Assembly (NCBI GenBank): GCA_017399035.1
Contig: JAFQEM010000031.1
Location: forward strand, 1-64,000
From: Clostridia bacterium
Lineage (GTDB): Bacteria > Bacillota > Clostridia > Christensenellales > Borkfalkiaceae
Direction of reading: 5' to 3'
DNA: 64,000 bases
Shown: piece by piece, positions 19,955 through 29,215 of the stretch
Position numbering within the stretch: position 1 is the first letter of the stretch
Layout: each line of letters opens with the position of its first letter
Notes under the pieces: model-generated
What the model was told of the DNA's origin: nothing
Seen by the model: only the letters and a program-made list of their open reading frames with translations
Database searches by the model: none
Made by a program: the position numbers and the translations under genes

Positions 19955-21093
19955 TATACTCCAAAAAGTTCCTTTACGTATCTGCGCCCAAATTTATCAG
20001 CCTCTTCAAGTTCTTCAATATCGGTATGATGACCACCGTAAAAGGCTTGAGCCGTGCCGTAAAGTGATTTATAAATATCGCCGTATGCAATTTTTCCGTC
20101 AAGGAAAAGTTTAACTGCCATTTCGTTTGCGCCGTTTATAACTGCAGGATAGGTTCCACCGAATTTAGCGGTGTCGCACACCAACTTAAAACAGGGAAAA
20201 CGACAATTATCAACAGCCTCGAAAGATAGGTTTTTCAACTGCGCAAAATTTATACTCTTTAGCCCTGCGTCTATTCTTTCCCCACCTGTTAGCGCAAGCG
20301 TTATTGGTAATTCCATCGTAGGATAACTCATTTGCGCCATCACCGAACCGTCGAAAAACTCTACCATAGAGTGTATGATACTTTCACGGTGAATTATAAC
20401 GTCTATTTTGTCAAATGTTGTATTATAAAGCCATTTTGCCTCAATAACTTCAAAAGCCTTGTTCACAAGCGTTGCGCAATCTACGGTTATCTTTGCTCCC
20501 ATACTCCAGTTGGGGTGCGCAAGCGCATCTTTTGCGGTGGCTGTTAAAAGTTTTTCTTTGCTGTAATCTCTAAACGCCCCACCACTACAAGTCAATATAA
20601 GTTTTTCAAAAGGTTTATTATAATCAAACCCAAGCGCTTGCCAAATTGCCGAATGTTCGCTATCTACGGGCATAATTTTTACACCCTTTTCTTTAGCCTT
20701 GCTCATTACAAGTTCGCCACCAACAACCAAACTTTCTTTGTTTGCTAGCGCAATGTCTTTACCTTTATCTATAGCCTCAAGTACGGCTAAAATACCCTTA
20801 AACCCAACGAGAGCAACCAAAACCACGTCTGCCTCGTCTATAACGGCGTTTTTGAAAGAGTTTTCGCCACTAAAAAATTCTACGCCTTTAGGAATACTTT
20901 CTTTTATTCCGCTTGGTTCGACTGCCAAGGTTGCAACCTTTGGCTTAAACTCGTTCACTTGCGACAAAAAATCGCCGACGTTATTACCGGCGGCGAGTGA
21001 AACTATTTGAAATTTATCGGGGTGACGGCGAACAACCGACAAAGTTTGCTTACCGATTGACCCCGTGCTACCTATCAACGCGATTTTTTTCAT
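19954..21093 (-). CDS. dxr: 1-deoxy-D-xylulose 5-phosphate reductoisomerase
   Basis: Dxr makes methylerythritol phosphate, the committed step of the MEP pathway that ispDF continues. NADPH binds at GSTGSIG (8-14), ALANKESLV spans 115-123, and D144 and E146 in PVDSEHSAIWQ bind the metal. The 379 residues match the family. It sits between cdsA and rseP, a common Firmicutes order, with nine bases after cdsA and a one-base overlap with rseP. Confidence 0.97.
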   Translation of the reverse strand: MKKIALIGSTGSIGKQTLSVVRRHPDKFQIVSLAAGNNVGDFLSQVNEFKPKVATLAVEPSGIKESIPKGVEFFSGENSFKNAVIDEADVVLVALVGFKGILAVLEAIDKGKDIALANKESLVVGGELVMSKAKEKGVKIMPVDSEHSAIWQALGFDYNKPFEKLILTCSGGAFRDYSKEKLLTATAKDALAHPNWSMGAKITVDCATLVNKAFEVIEAKWLYNTTFDKIDVIIHRESIIHSMVEFFDGSVMAQMSYPTMELPITLALTGGERIDAGLKSINFAQLKNLSFEAVDNCRFPCFKLVCDTAKFGGTYPAVINGANEMAVKLFLDGKIAYGDIYKSLYGTAQAFYGGHHTDIEELEEADKFGRRYVKELFGV

Positions 21094-21102
21094 ACGATTC
21101 TC

Positions 21103-21933
21103 CTATACGATTAAAAATACGAGATATGAGAACAACGCCACGAAAGACGTTCCGTCTATTCTATCTAAAACACCGCCGTGCCCAGGCAGAATATTGCCCA
21201 TATCTTTTATGCCGACCTTACGCTTAATAAAGCTTTCAAACAGGTCGCCGATAATCGTTAGTACGCTAGCGATAACGCCAAACGCTATAAACAAAACTAT
21301 CGGGCTGAAAAAATTAACTGCAATTTTATTGTTAAATACGAAATAAATAATCAAAGAGCCAACCGCACCACCAACAGTGCCACCGATTGCCCCCGACCAA
21401 GTTTTTTTAGGGCTTAATTTAGGACAAAGTTTTTTTCCACCGATTAAACTGCCCGTAAAGAAAGCAAACGTATCTGAAAGCGCAGAAACAACGAAGGGTA
21501 ACAACAATGCTATAAACCCTTTATTTTGCCCCAAGTCGTTTGCAAGCAACATAGATAATATAAATACGGCAGGATATAGATATCCTAAAGCGTTTGCTAA
21601 AGCCAACTTAACGTCTTTTTTGCAAACGGCGGAATAAATTACAAAAACGAGAGCGCAAACACACGAAAGAATTGCCGTTAAAAAACCAAACCCACCCGCA
21701 AGGTATTGCAATACCCAGTAAAGCGGAACTAAAACAATTCCGTAAATTATTAAACAATAATAGTTGCCTTTTACTAGCCAACCTTTTAGCGCGCGTGCAA
21801 GTTCAAACGTGCCAACGCTTGCAAAAACAACTAATAATAAAGGAAAAATGCGGTAATCTACAAATTCTCTCAATAAGAACATTGCAGTTATAGCCGTGGC
21901 GTAACACGCGCCCGTTATAATTCTTTTAAGCAT
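21103..21933 (-). CDS. cdsA: Phosphatidate cytidylyltransferase
   Basis: CdsA makes CDP-diacylglycerol, the precursor of all phospholipids, in the membrane. The 276-residue protein is strongly hydrophobic with about seven to eight helices. It carries LSPKKTWSGAIGG near residue 170 and the family signature GDLFESFIKR...KDMGNILPGHGG.LDRID near residues 229-260. The ATG overlaps the uppS stop by one base. It ends in TAG, one of several genes here using amber as a normal stop. Confidence 0.96.
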   Translation of the reverse strand: MLKRIITGACYATAITAMFLLREFVDYRIFPLLLVVFASVGTFELARALKGWLVKGNYYCLIIYGIVLVPLYWVLQYLAGGFGFLTAILSCVCALVFVIYSAVCKKDVKLALANALGYLYPAVFILSMLLANDLGQNKGFIALLLPFVVSALSDTFAFFTGSLIGGKKLCPKLSPKKTWSGAIGGTVGGAVGSLIIYFVFNNKIAVNFFSPIVLFIAFGVIASVLTIIGDLFESFIKRKVGIKDMGNILPGHGGVLDRIDGTSFVALFSYLVFLIV

Positions 21934-22622
21934 TATTGCACCTTTCCAAAACGGCGTTTTCTCTTTCCAAATTCTTCTAACGCCTTATCAAATTCGTTTT
22001 CATCAAAGTCTGGCCATAAAACGTCGGTAAAATAAAGTTCGCTATAAGCGCCTTGATATAACAAGAAATTAGACAACCTTAACTCACCGCCAGTTCTCAC
22101 AATAAGGTCAGGTTCGCCACAATTTGCAGTATACAAATTGCTTAAAATTCCGTCAACGGTTACGTTTTTTCCTTGCTCAAGCAGTTTGTTTACCGCATAG
22201 ACAATCTCTTGTCTGCCACCATAATTAAGCGCAATATTTAAAACGTGTTCACCGTGAGAACTAGTTTGCTCTTCCACTTTATTTATCTCTTGAATAAGTT
22301 CATCAGATAAACCTTGCTTGTCGCCTGCGACACAAAGCCTAACCCCACTTTTTTGAAACTTTTTAGCAAATTTTCTTATGTACGTTTTAAGAAGTTTCAT
22401 AAGTTCGTCTACTTCTTTTTGAGGGCGAGCCCAGTTTTCTGACGAAAATGCGTAAAGAGTAAGCGCATAAACACCGCTATTAAAAGCGTGTTCAACAATT
22501 CTGCTAACGTTTTCTGAGCCGAACCTATGACCGTAAGAACGCTCTTTTCCGCGTGCGGTTGCCCATCTTCCGTTGCCATCCATAATTATCCCCACGTGGC
22601 GGGGTATTCTACCATTTTCCAT
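21933..22622 (-). CDS. uppS: Undecaprenyl diphosphate synthase
   Basis: UppS condenses isopentenyl units to the C55 lipid carrier of cell-wall synthesis. The 229-residue protein opens with HVGIIMDGNGRWA, containing the catalytic D15 and the DGNGRW loop. SYGHRFGSENV and FSSENWARP (about 68-76) complete the substrate site. It consumes the product of the MEP pathway encoded beside it. Start and stop overlap frr and cdsA by one base each. Confidence 0.97.
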   Translation of the reverse strand: MENGRIPRHVGIIMDGNGRWATARGKERSYGHRFGSENVSRIVEHAFNSGVYALTLYAFSSENWARPQKEVDELMKLLKTYIRKFAKKFQKSGVRLCVAGDKQGLSDELIQEINKVEEQTSSHGEHVLNIALNYGGRQEIVYAVNKLLEQGKNVTVDGILSNLYTANCGEPDLIVRTGGELRLSNFLLYQGAYSELYFTDVLWPDFDENEFDKALEEFGKRKRRFGKVQ

Positions 22623-23197
22623 TATACGGATAATACGTCCTTTTCTTTATCAGCGCAAAGTTTTTCAATTTTTTCTATTGATTCTGCGATAACTTTGTCA
22701 ATATCTTTTTCGCAAACTGCGTGTTCGTCTTCAGAAAGTTCTTTGTTATTTTTCATTTTCTTTAACGCGTCCATACCGTCGCGACGGATATTTCTTACTG
22801 CAACCTTGCTATCTTCTGCCATTTTTTTGATTTGTTTAACAAGTTCTTTTCTTCTCTCTTCGGTGAGAGCAGGGAAAACTAATCTTATAACTTTACCGTC
22901 GTTCACAGGGGTAATTCCAAGATTTTCAGCAAGCAACTGCTTTTCAATAACTTTAAGCATACTTGCATCCCACGGTGCAATTACTAAACATCTACCCTCG
23001 GTAACCGAAAGGTTGCCCACTTGGTTGATAGGCGTGGGTGAACCATAATAATCAACAAGCACCTTATCTAAAATATGCGGATTTGCTCTACCTGCACGAA
23101 TAGTAATATATTCGCCGTTCAATACGGATATAGTTTTTTCCGTTCTTTCCATTGTTTCCATCATTATCATTTCAAATTGTTCATTTTGAATTGCCAT
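22622..23197 (-). CDS. frr: Ribosome recycling factor
   Basis: Frr splits post-termination ribosomes together with EF-G. The 191 residues include the diagnostic EYITIRAGRANPHILDKV (about 29-46) and the PWDASMLKVIEKQL segment. AAGGAG precedes the start. It follows pyrH but is separated from it by a 320-base gap filled with repeat elements C and D, unusual for this normally tight pair. Confidence 0.97.
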   Translation of the reverse strand: MAIQNEQFEMIMMETMERTEKTISVLNGEYITIRAGRANPHILDKVLVDYYGSPTPINQVGNLSVTEGRCLVIAPWDASMLKVIEKQLLAENLGITPVNDGKVIRLVFPALTEERRKELVKQIKKMAEDSKVAVRNIRRDGMDALKKMKNNKELSEDEHAVCEKDIDKVIAESIEKIEKLCADKEKDVLSV

Positions 23198-23284
23198 AAT
23201 ATTTTCTCCTTTATTAAATGGTGTTTTTATAATTTAGTTTAAATAATTTTACCTTTTAAATCCTTTAATCAAAAGTTTACATAT

Positions 23285-23333
23285 AGTTTACGTATTGCCA
23301 AGGGGTTTAACGAAGTTTTACGACGAGTTTCAC
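23285..23333 (-). repeat. Partial repeat element, copy D
   Basis: The 49 bases from 23285 match 23437-23485 (inside copy C) with five differences, spaced 152 bases apart. Only the right half of the element is present, so this is a decayed or truncated copy. Confidence 0.8.
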
Positions 23334-23378
23334 CTGTTGTTTTTACCACTATATAACTTGTAGGCTTTTTGTAGTGAG

Positions 23379-23501
23379 CGGTTAAATAAAACGGTTGGTC
23401 AAACACAAGTAAGACAAGGCAAATCCCGCAGGCAATAGTTTACATATTGCCAAGGGGTTTAACAAAGTATTACGACGGGTTTAACCAAACGGTTTTAACC
23501 G
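23379..23501 (-). repeat. Dispersed hairpin element, copy C (between pyrH and frr)
   Basis: The 123-bp imperfect hairpin has outer arms CGGTTAAA (23379-23386) and TTTAACCG (23494-23501), and next arms AAACGG and its near complement. Inside these are AAATCCC/GGGGTTT and a perfect apical stem GGCAATA/TATTGCC. The left half shares AAGACAAGGC and the right half GTATT-CG with copies A and B, but the apex differs. It lies 17 bases past the pyrH stop. Confidence 0.78.
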
Positions 23502-23517
23502 TGAACTTAAAAAAAGA

Positions 23518-24225
23518 CTACTTAATCAAAGTTCCTATAGTTTCGCCGGTAACCGCACGAACGAGCGCATTGTCTTCAAATAAACCAAACGCAAGAACGT
23601 GAATATTATTTTCCATACAAATGGTTATTGCAGTTATATCCATTGCGTGAAGTTCTTTTGCAATATATTCTTTATAAGTTACCGTGTCAAGTTTTTTAGC
23701 GTTGGGGTTAATTTTGGGGTCTGAATCATAAATTCCGTCAACGTTTTTAGCCAAAAGCAAAACTTCTGCGCCTATTTCCGCTGCACGAAGAGCCGCACCC
23801 GTATCTGTGGTAAAATAGGGGTTGCCCGTTCCACAAGCAAAAATTACCACTCTACCTTTACTTAAATGCGACATTGCCTTTCTTAAAATATAAGGTTCTG
23901 CAACGCGCGTAATAGTTAAAGCAGTTTGAACCCTTGTAGGCACGCCTTTTCTTTCTAGAGCGTCTTGTAAGCCCAAAGCGTTTATAACGGTAGCAAGCAT
24001 ACCCATATGGTCTGCAGTGGTTCTATCCATTTCTTTGCCCTGACGGCCACGCCAAAAGTTTCCGCCACCGACGATTATACCTATTTCAACGCCAAGATTT
24101 TTAACTGCAATAATTTGGTCGGTAATTCGGTCAAGCACCTTTTCGTCAATTCCGTTGCCTTTTTCGCCGGCAAGCGCTTCGCCTGAAAGTTTAATGATAA
24201 CTCTTTTGTAAACTGCTTCTTGCAT
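23518..24225 (-). CDS. pyrH: UMP kinase
   Basis: PyrH phosphorylates UMP to UDP and is the bacterial amino-acid-kinase type. The 235-residue protein has [14 protein letters not shown] (about 12-25), VGGGNFWRG (about 52-60), [19 protein letters not shown] and a C-terminal [16 protein letters not shown] precedes the ATG, and a promoter lies at 24269-24297. In this genome it heads the frr-uppS-cdsA-dxr-rseP run; rpsB-tsf, its usual upstream partners, are not here. The stop is TAG. Confidence 0.97.
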   Translation of the reverse strand: MQEAVYKRVIIKLSGEALAGEKGNGIDEKVLDRITDQIIAVKNLGVEIGIIVGGGNFWRGRQGKEMDRTTADHMGMLATVINALGLQDALERKGVPTRVQTALTITRVAEPYILRKAMSHLSKGRVVIFACGTGNPYFTTDTGAALRAAEIGAEVLLLAKNVDGIYDSDPKINPNAKKLDTVTYKEYIAKELHAMDITAITICMENNIHVLAFGLFEDNALVRAVTGETIGTLIK

Positions 24226-24268
24226 AAATATTTCTCCTTTTGTTCGATTCCCCGAACTTATCTCGTTT

Positions 24269-24297
24269 ATTATATACCATTTTTTTTAATTTGTCCA
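24269..24297 (-). promoter_or_regulatory. Sigma-A promoter for pyrH operon
   Basis: On the minus strand TGGACA (24297-24292) and TATAAT (24274-24269) are 17 bases apart. A GGGGTATACT stretch, resembling the G-tract promoters elsewhere, lies about 40 bases farther upstream near 24308-24317 but lacks a clear -35. Confidence 0.7.
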
Positions 24298-24353
24298 TAG
24301 TAAATTGAGTATACCCCAAAAAAACACTTAAAAAAATTTCAAATGAAAGATTG

Positions 24354-24382
24354 TTGTAATTATTTTGTTTTTATGTTACAAT
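24354..24382 (+). promoter_or_regulatory. Sigma-A promoter for the YwaF-like gene
   Basis: TTGTAA (24354-24359) and TACAAT (24377-24382) are 17 bases apart, 28 bases before the start codon. Confidence 0.65.
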
Positions 24383-24409
24383 GGATAAAAATGCTTATGA
24401 GGAAAAAGT

Positions 24410-25339
24410 ATGGAAGTTCAAATGTTTAATTTTGCCTACTTCTTTTGGGTTGCAATAGCGGTAGGTTCTTATATAGGTTTATATTACCTTTTGAAAAGGT
24501 TTTCTATAAAAACTCAAAAGATAGTTATATTTTCACTGTTAGCCTTTGCGTTAGTTCTTCACTTTCTAAAAGTTTTAATTCCACCGTTTTCTACCGATAA
24601 AGAAAGGTGGTTGACTGAATCGTGGCCTATAAATATTTGCACTGCAAATATATTTTTATATCCCTTTTTATATTTGAGCAAAAGCAAAATTGCAAAAGAT
24701 TATATGTTTTATCTAGGGATTCTTTCAAGCATTATTGCTATTCTTTACCCCGTTGAGGCGCTAGAAAAAGCAAATCAATACGCCGAATATCTTGACGTTA
24801 TTCGTTTTTATGTTCATCATATAATTATAGGCGTTGCACCAACTCTTATGGTTATGCTAGGTCATCATAAATTAGATTATAAGCGTGTTTGGAGTGCGCC
24901 CGTTATTCTATTAGTAGTGATGCTATTTATTATGGTTTGCCAAGTTTTACAAAGCGAATTAGGTTACGTTGATATCCGCGATAAAGATTTTTTTGACCCA
25001 AATTATAAAAACTCTTCATTCATTTGGGGACCTGGCGACAATTCTCTTGCTAAAGTTTTTACTGCAGTTTGCCCTAAGTTTTTTAAAACCGTACCTATAG
25101 GCGAGTATGTAGGGCAAGAAAAATACTGGCCGTGGTTTTGGATGATTTTTCCGGTGTTTATCTATATTACCCCTCTTTCTTTCGGTTTATGTATGTTTTT
25201 TGAAAATAAAAACTTTTGCACCGACGTTAAACGCTTATTTACCGTAATAAAAAATAAAACAAACAAAACAAATGACTCAACAAAAACAAACCCGACAGAT
25301 GCTAAAAATTCAACTACCGATAACATCAAAACGGAATAG
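24410..25339 (+). CDS. YwaF/TMEM164-family integral membrane protein
   Basis: The 309-residue protein has about seven hydrophobic helices. It resembles the YwaF (TIGR02206) family of bacterial membrane proteins of unknown role: ESWPINICTANIFLYPFLY near residues 70-88 and the histidine-bearing FYVHHIIIGVAPTLMV near 132-147. A hydrophilic tail rich in Lys, Thr and Asn ends it. GAGG lies before the ATG at 24410; the next ATG four codons on is less well placed. It is a single-gene unit with its own promoter and terminator. Confidence 0.75.
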   Translation: MEVQMFNFAYFFWVAIAVGSYIGLYYLLKRFSIKTQKIVIFSLLAFALVLHFLKVLIPPFSTDKERWLTESWPINICTANIFLYPFLYLSKSKIAKDYMFYLGILSSIIAILYPVEALEKANQYAEYLDVIRFYVHHIIIGVAPTLMVMLGHHKLDYKRVWSAPVILLVVMLFIMVCQVLQSELGYVDIRDKDFFDPNYKNSSFIWGPGDNSLAKVFTAVCPKFFKTVPIGEYVGQEKYWPWFWMIFPVFIYITPLSFGLCMFFENKNFCTDVKRLFTVIKNKTNKTNDSTKTNPTDAKNSTTDNIKTE

Positions 25340-25354
25340 TTTTATTAAAAAGTT

Positions 25355-25388
25355 AAAAGCACTCTCTTACTAAAGAAAGTGCTTTTTT
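25355..25388. terminator. Intrinsic terminator
   Basis: AAAAGCACT and AGTGCTTTT form the base of a stem continued by TCTT/AAGA, followed by T-runs on both strands. It ends the YwaF-like gene and probably the long glycan locus on the minus strand. Confidence 0.75.
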
Positions 25389-25402
25389 AATACCTAATTT
25401 AA

Positions 25403-27037
25403 TTATTCTACGTTGTAACTAAACTTATCTGTTTGAAAATCCGTTTTACCACAATGAATTACGTCTATATTTGCGTTTTTGCCGGCAACTTGATTATTTA
25501 AAACCTTAACGCTAGCAATATTGTCAAAAATAATCGCCTTGTCGTTATACATATCGAATTTATTATTTTCAACTATTACGTTTTGATGATAATATTTGTT
25601 TGGCAGAACTTTCTCTCTTCCTACAAATTGAATTACTGCCTTTCCCCAAGTGCCGTGTTTACAGTTGTCAAAGTGGTTGTTGCGTATGGTTACGTTTGTC
25701 GTTCCACCAGATTCAAACCACCACTTTCCGTCAGATTCAAACAAAATAGACGCGCCCGCGGTATGAAAATAATTTTCTTCAATGATAACTTTGCCCTTTG
25801 CACCTATTAAAATTCCACGCGCGCGGTTATCTCTAACGATATTTTTTCTAAACGTTAAATCAGGGCTTGTGTCAAGATTTTCAAGGTCATCACCCACTTT
25901 AATATCTGCAACACTGTTTTCAAACTCAACACGCACAACTTCGTCGTTTATTATTTCAACACGCGAAACCTTATTTTCCGTAAAGGGAATTAAAGAAGAC
26001 GGCTCTAACGCTTGAACCCTATCACCCTTATGTAAAACAGGCAGACCAGTTGCTTGAAAGTGCATAAGTTTTATCAACAATTCTTTATCGTTTAATTTTT
26101 CTATAACTCGCAAAAATACGCCGTGAATATTCAACGCGTCGTCATACTGCCCTTCAAATTCACAATTTTCAACTTTAACTAATCCAGAACAGCCAACGAA
26201 ATGCGTTGCGTCTGCATTTGCAGTGAAAAGTCTGCCGTTTAATCTTTTTGTTCCAACAGCGTCAAGAGTAACGTTTTTACAAAATTGCACAAGCATACCC
26301 ATACCGTAGCAAGCGTGTATATTTATATTATTAAAAAATAAATCTTTACTGTCGCCCGCAAATATACCAACGCCCGCTCTAAAATAAGTGCATAAAATGA
26401 GAACGTTACCAACCCTTGGAACTCTGTTTGCGCCACGGATTATAAGGTAGTCATCATCAAGTTTTTCATAACTTAAATTATCGGCAGGTCCTAACACTCC
26501 GTCGCCCGTGCCGTGCTCAATTTCGCCAGTCTTGCCGTTAAATTCAATAATTGTATTTTGTCTTAAAAACATACTTTCTTTGCCGTTAAGCGCATATATT
26601 CTGCCATCTCTAAATACAAAATTTTCAGTACCGTTTTCAATTTTTACTTTTATTTGAGTTTCATCAGCGCTGACTATCCTTGCTTGCATTGTGAGTGTTT
26701 GCGGATTGTCAAGGTTGACGTTAGACATCTTTACGTTTTTACTATTTATAATTGCTATAGGCGTAATTATGCCGTGAGTGAGTAAAGTGCTACCGTTAAA
26801 ATCTATTTCAAAATTTTGCATACCGTCAACTAAAACGGCTATTCTCTTTGGACCGTTTAGTCCGTGATTACTAATGTTTAAGTTTCTCTGCTCGCAAAAG
26901 GTTGTGTCTATATCGTAAATGTCTTTAGGGAAAACTATTTTATCGTAACTTTCTTTTTTACATTTGCGTAGAGCGTATAAAATATCTAAAGTTATATTCC
27001 CCGTCTTTTTTTCTAGTCCAAAATCAAGTATTTTCAT
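25403..27037 (-). CDS. GH110 family alpha-1,3-galactosidase (right-handed beta-helix)
   Basis: GH110 enzymes are inverting exo-alpha-1,3-galactosidases that act on terminal alpha-galactose such as blood-group B epitopes. The 544-residue protein shows the family's core: CYGMGMLVQFCKNV, NADATHFVGCSG, and EFEGQYDDALNIHG. Counting from the second ATG, D276 and D299/D300 keep the spacing of the acid/base aspartates described for a Pseudoalteromonas GH110. I chose the ATG at 27037 because AGGAG is five bases away; the ATG before it would leave only two. No signal peptide is seen, so it is probably cytoplasmic, which fits uptake of oligosaccharides by the ABC system. It is the last gene of the locus. 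Confidence 0.85.
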   Translation of the reverse strand: MKILDFGLEKKTGNITLDILYALRKCKKESYDKIVFPKDIYDIDTTFCEQRNLNISNHGLNGPKRIAVLVDGMQNFEIDFNGSTLLTHGIITPIAIINSKNVKMSNVNLDNPQTLTMQARIVSADETQIKVKIENGTENFVFRDGRIYALNGKESMFLRQNTIIEFNGKTGEIEHGTGDGVLGPADNLSYEKLDDDYLIIRGANRVPRVGNVLILCTYFRAGVGIFAGDSKDLFFNNINIHACYGMGMLVQFCKNVTLDAVGTKRLNGRLFTANADATHFVGCSGLVKVENCEFEGQYDDALNIHGVFLRVIEKLNDKELLIKLMHFQATGLPVLHKGDRVQALEPSSLIPFTENKVSRVEIINDEVVRVEFENSVADIKVGDDLENLDTSPDLTFRKNIVRDNRARGILIGAKGKVIIEENYFHTAGASILFESDGKWWFESGGTTNVTIRNNHFDNCKHGTWGKAVIQFVGREKVLPNKYYHQNVIVENNKFDMYNDKAIIFDNIASVKVLNNQVAGKNANIDVIHCGKTDFQTDKFSYNVE

Positions 27038-27045
27038 CATTACTC

Positions 27046-29214
27046 CTAATTTATAAGTATTTTATCTTCAAATTTTACGCTAAAAATTTCACCACGTTTA
27101 GCGTAAATTTTTCTTCCGTCTGAAAGTGTAAGTTGTTCTTTGCCAAAGTTGTTAAGTACATTGACTAAAGCCGTACCCTTTCTTTTTAGGGTTAAAGTTT
27201 GGGTTTTTCCGTTTTTATACTTTGCCGAAACTATAACTCCGTTGTAAGAACGGAAATTATTAAACTTGACAACGTTGTCTTTCCAACCCACGGGTATTGC
27301 GGAAAAAAGATGTAAATATCCAAGGTGTTCTTGCAAAAGTGTTTCTTGCAATGCGTCGCAAAAACCAAACAAACTTTCTAGCGTAAACGGTCGGTATTTT
27401 AACGTGGTATAACCAAAATTCTTAAAATCTCCGTTCAAGTGAAAACCATTTTCTTCAACAAACCCGTTGGCAAACTGTTTAAGCCGTTCATACGCAGAAT
27501 TTCCCTCGTATTCCATAGCGTAAAGTTGCGCAGACATAGCAAAAGAAAAACCTGCCCACATACCCGTACCTAAATATTCAATCTGCTCTATCGTTTTTTT
27601 ATACAGTTTTTTGTTGATATCGTTATCGTAATTTATAAGGTGCAAAGGATACATTGCCTGCACGTGTGAAAAATGCCTATGCGTTTGGGGTAACTTTTTT
27701 TGTTTATCAAGCGCAAGCACGCCGTCAATTATCGCAAAATCGTCAAGTTTATCGTATGCGTTTTGCCAAACAGAGCCGTCTTTATCTAAAATTTGCGAGT
27801 AACTAACAAGTGTTTTGAACAAATATTTAAGCAACGCTAAATCAAAATTAGTGTTGGGAATTAAATACGACTCTTTTGTTGAATCAAATATTTCAGGCGA
27901 AGTAGATAAGGGTAGATATAATTTTCCATTTTTCTCTTCTAAAAGTTCCAAAAATGCTTGCCCTACACCCTTAAAAAATGGATACGCTTGCGTGCTTAAA
28001 AACTTTTTATCTCCCGTGTATAGATAATATTCGTCAAAACTTTGCGCCGACCAGATAGTCATAGTTGGCGAAAGAGCATATTGTGGCCAACCGCCTAAAG
28101 GCTTACCGTCGATAGTAGATACACCTGGCAATAATATTCCGTCAACGCCGTAAAAATCTTTAGCAAATTTCTTAAAATTATCTTTTTGTTGCCATAAATA
28201 ATCTATAAATACTTTACCCTCTTTAAGCCTATTCGCTTTTAAATAAGACTGATATGAGAGTTGAGTGTTTGTGTCGTGATGATAATCACCTTTCCAAGGT
28301 GGCAAATTATCGTCATCAGCAGTCCACACACCTTGAAGTGGCATAGGGTAAAACCCTTCTCTGCTACACGACGCAAAAAGATAATACGAGCGGTAATAAA
28401 CTTTTTCTATCTGTTTATCACAAATATCAATCGAAGATTTTTTCCAGTAATTTTTCCACCAAGCAAGGTGTTCTTCTTTCAACTTTTCATAGCCCAAGTT
28501 ACATAAACTTTGTAAACGGCGTTTGACATTTTCAATAAAACTACCGTCAACTGCGTTATTTTCAACCGTAAAATACAGTTCACAATGGTCGTTAAACTGT
28601 TTTTTTAGCGCAACGATACCATAAACAAAATCAGTTTTAGTTGGTTGAATATAACTTAAAAACTGCCCGTCACCTAAAAACTCGCCTTGCGGATAATTAA
28701 GCCCTTTTTCACTTTCCGCTTTATTAACGTATTCAGGCGCAACTATACTTAAATTAAAATCACCGTAAATTTTTGCAACGCCGATAAAGCGTTTTGCGCT
28801 TAAAAAAATCTCTATGCTAATATCGCCAAATTTAACGGTGGCAACTGCGGTTTTTAAAGATATTTTTGAAAGAACGCTATCCGTTTTAAAACCAAAATCA
28901 AGTTCTAATCTTCCCGCCGTCAATTTCGTAGGATAAGGGGTTTGCGCATAAATATTATCAAACAGGCGGTTGTGTTCTTTCCACGATTTTTCATCATTGC
29001 TTTTTACAAGCGAAACCAAATTTTTATAGTTAAAACCATTCTCTTTGGTTACGGGGTTAGGTCTTTTATCCCACAAATCTACGCTATCTAAAGCAAACCG
29101 CAAAGGACCGCCACCATAAACAAGACAACCTATTTTGCCATTGCCTAAAGGCAAAGCCTTGTCCCACTGCAAAATGCTTTTATCGTAAACTATATCGTAT
29201 TCTCTTTTTAACAT
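27046..29214 (-). CDS. GH95-like glycoside hydrolase (alpha-L-fucosidase/galactosidase type)
   Basis: The 722-residue protein has the layout of GH95: an N-terminal beta domain beginning ALPLGNGKIGCLVYGG (about 20-35), an (alpha/alpha)6 barrel and a C-terminal beta domain. Motifs include DTNTQLSYQ, HRHFSHVQAMYPL, and GFSFAMSAQLYAMEYEG. The catalytic Asn pair of GH95 is only partly preserved (DTNTQ), and the usual LWSG is LWDKR, so it may be a divergent subfamily with another sugar preference. GH95 members cleave alpha-1,2-fucose or alpha-galactose. It lacks a signal peptide and is packed nine bases before the GH110 gene and one base after its upstream neighbour. Confidence 0.7.
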   Translation of the reverse strand: MLKREYDIVYDKSILQWDKALPLGNGKIGCLVYGGGPLRFALDSVDLWDKRPNPVTKENGFNYKNLVSLVKSNDEKSWKEHNRLFDNIYAQTPYPTKLTAGRLELDFGFKTDSVLSKISLKTAVATVKFGDISIEIFLSAKRFIGVAKIYGDFNLSIVAPEYVNKAESEKGLNYPQGEFLGDGQFLSYIQPTKTDFVYGIVALKKQFNDHCELYFTVENNAVDGSFIENVKRRLQSLCNLGYEKLKEEHLAWWKNYWKKSSIDICDKQIEKVYYRSYYLFASCSREGFYPMPLQGVWTADDDNLPPWKGDYHHDTNTQLSYQSYLKANRLKEGKVFIDYLWQQKDNFKKFAKDFYGVDGILLPGVSTIDGKPLGGWPQYALSPTMTIWSAQSFDEYYLYTGDKKFLSTQAYPFFKGVGQAFLELLEEKNGKLYLPLSTSPEIFDSTKESYLIPNTNFDLALLKYLFKTLVSYSQILDKDGSVWQNAYDKLDDFAIIDGVLALDKQKKLPQTHRHFSHVQAMYPLHLINYDNDINKKLYKKTIEQIEYLGTGMWAGFSFAMSAQLYAMEYEGNSAYERLKQFANGFVEENGFHLNGDFKNFGYTTLKYRPFTLESLFGFCDALQETLLQEHLGYLHLFSAIPVGWKDNVVKFNNFRSYNGVIVSAKYKNGKTQTLTLKRKGTALVNVLNNFGKEQLTLSDGRKIYAKRGEIFSVKFEDKILIN

Positions 29215-29215
29215 A

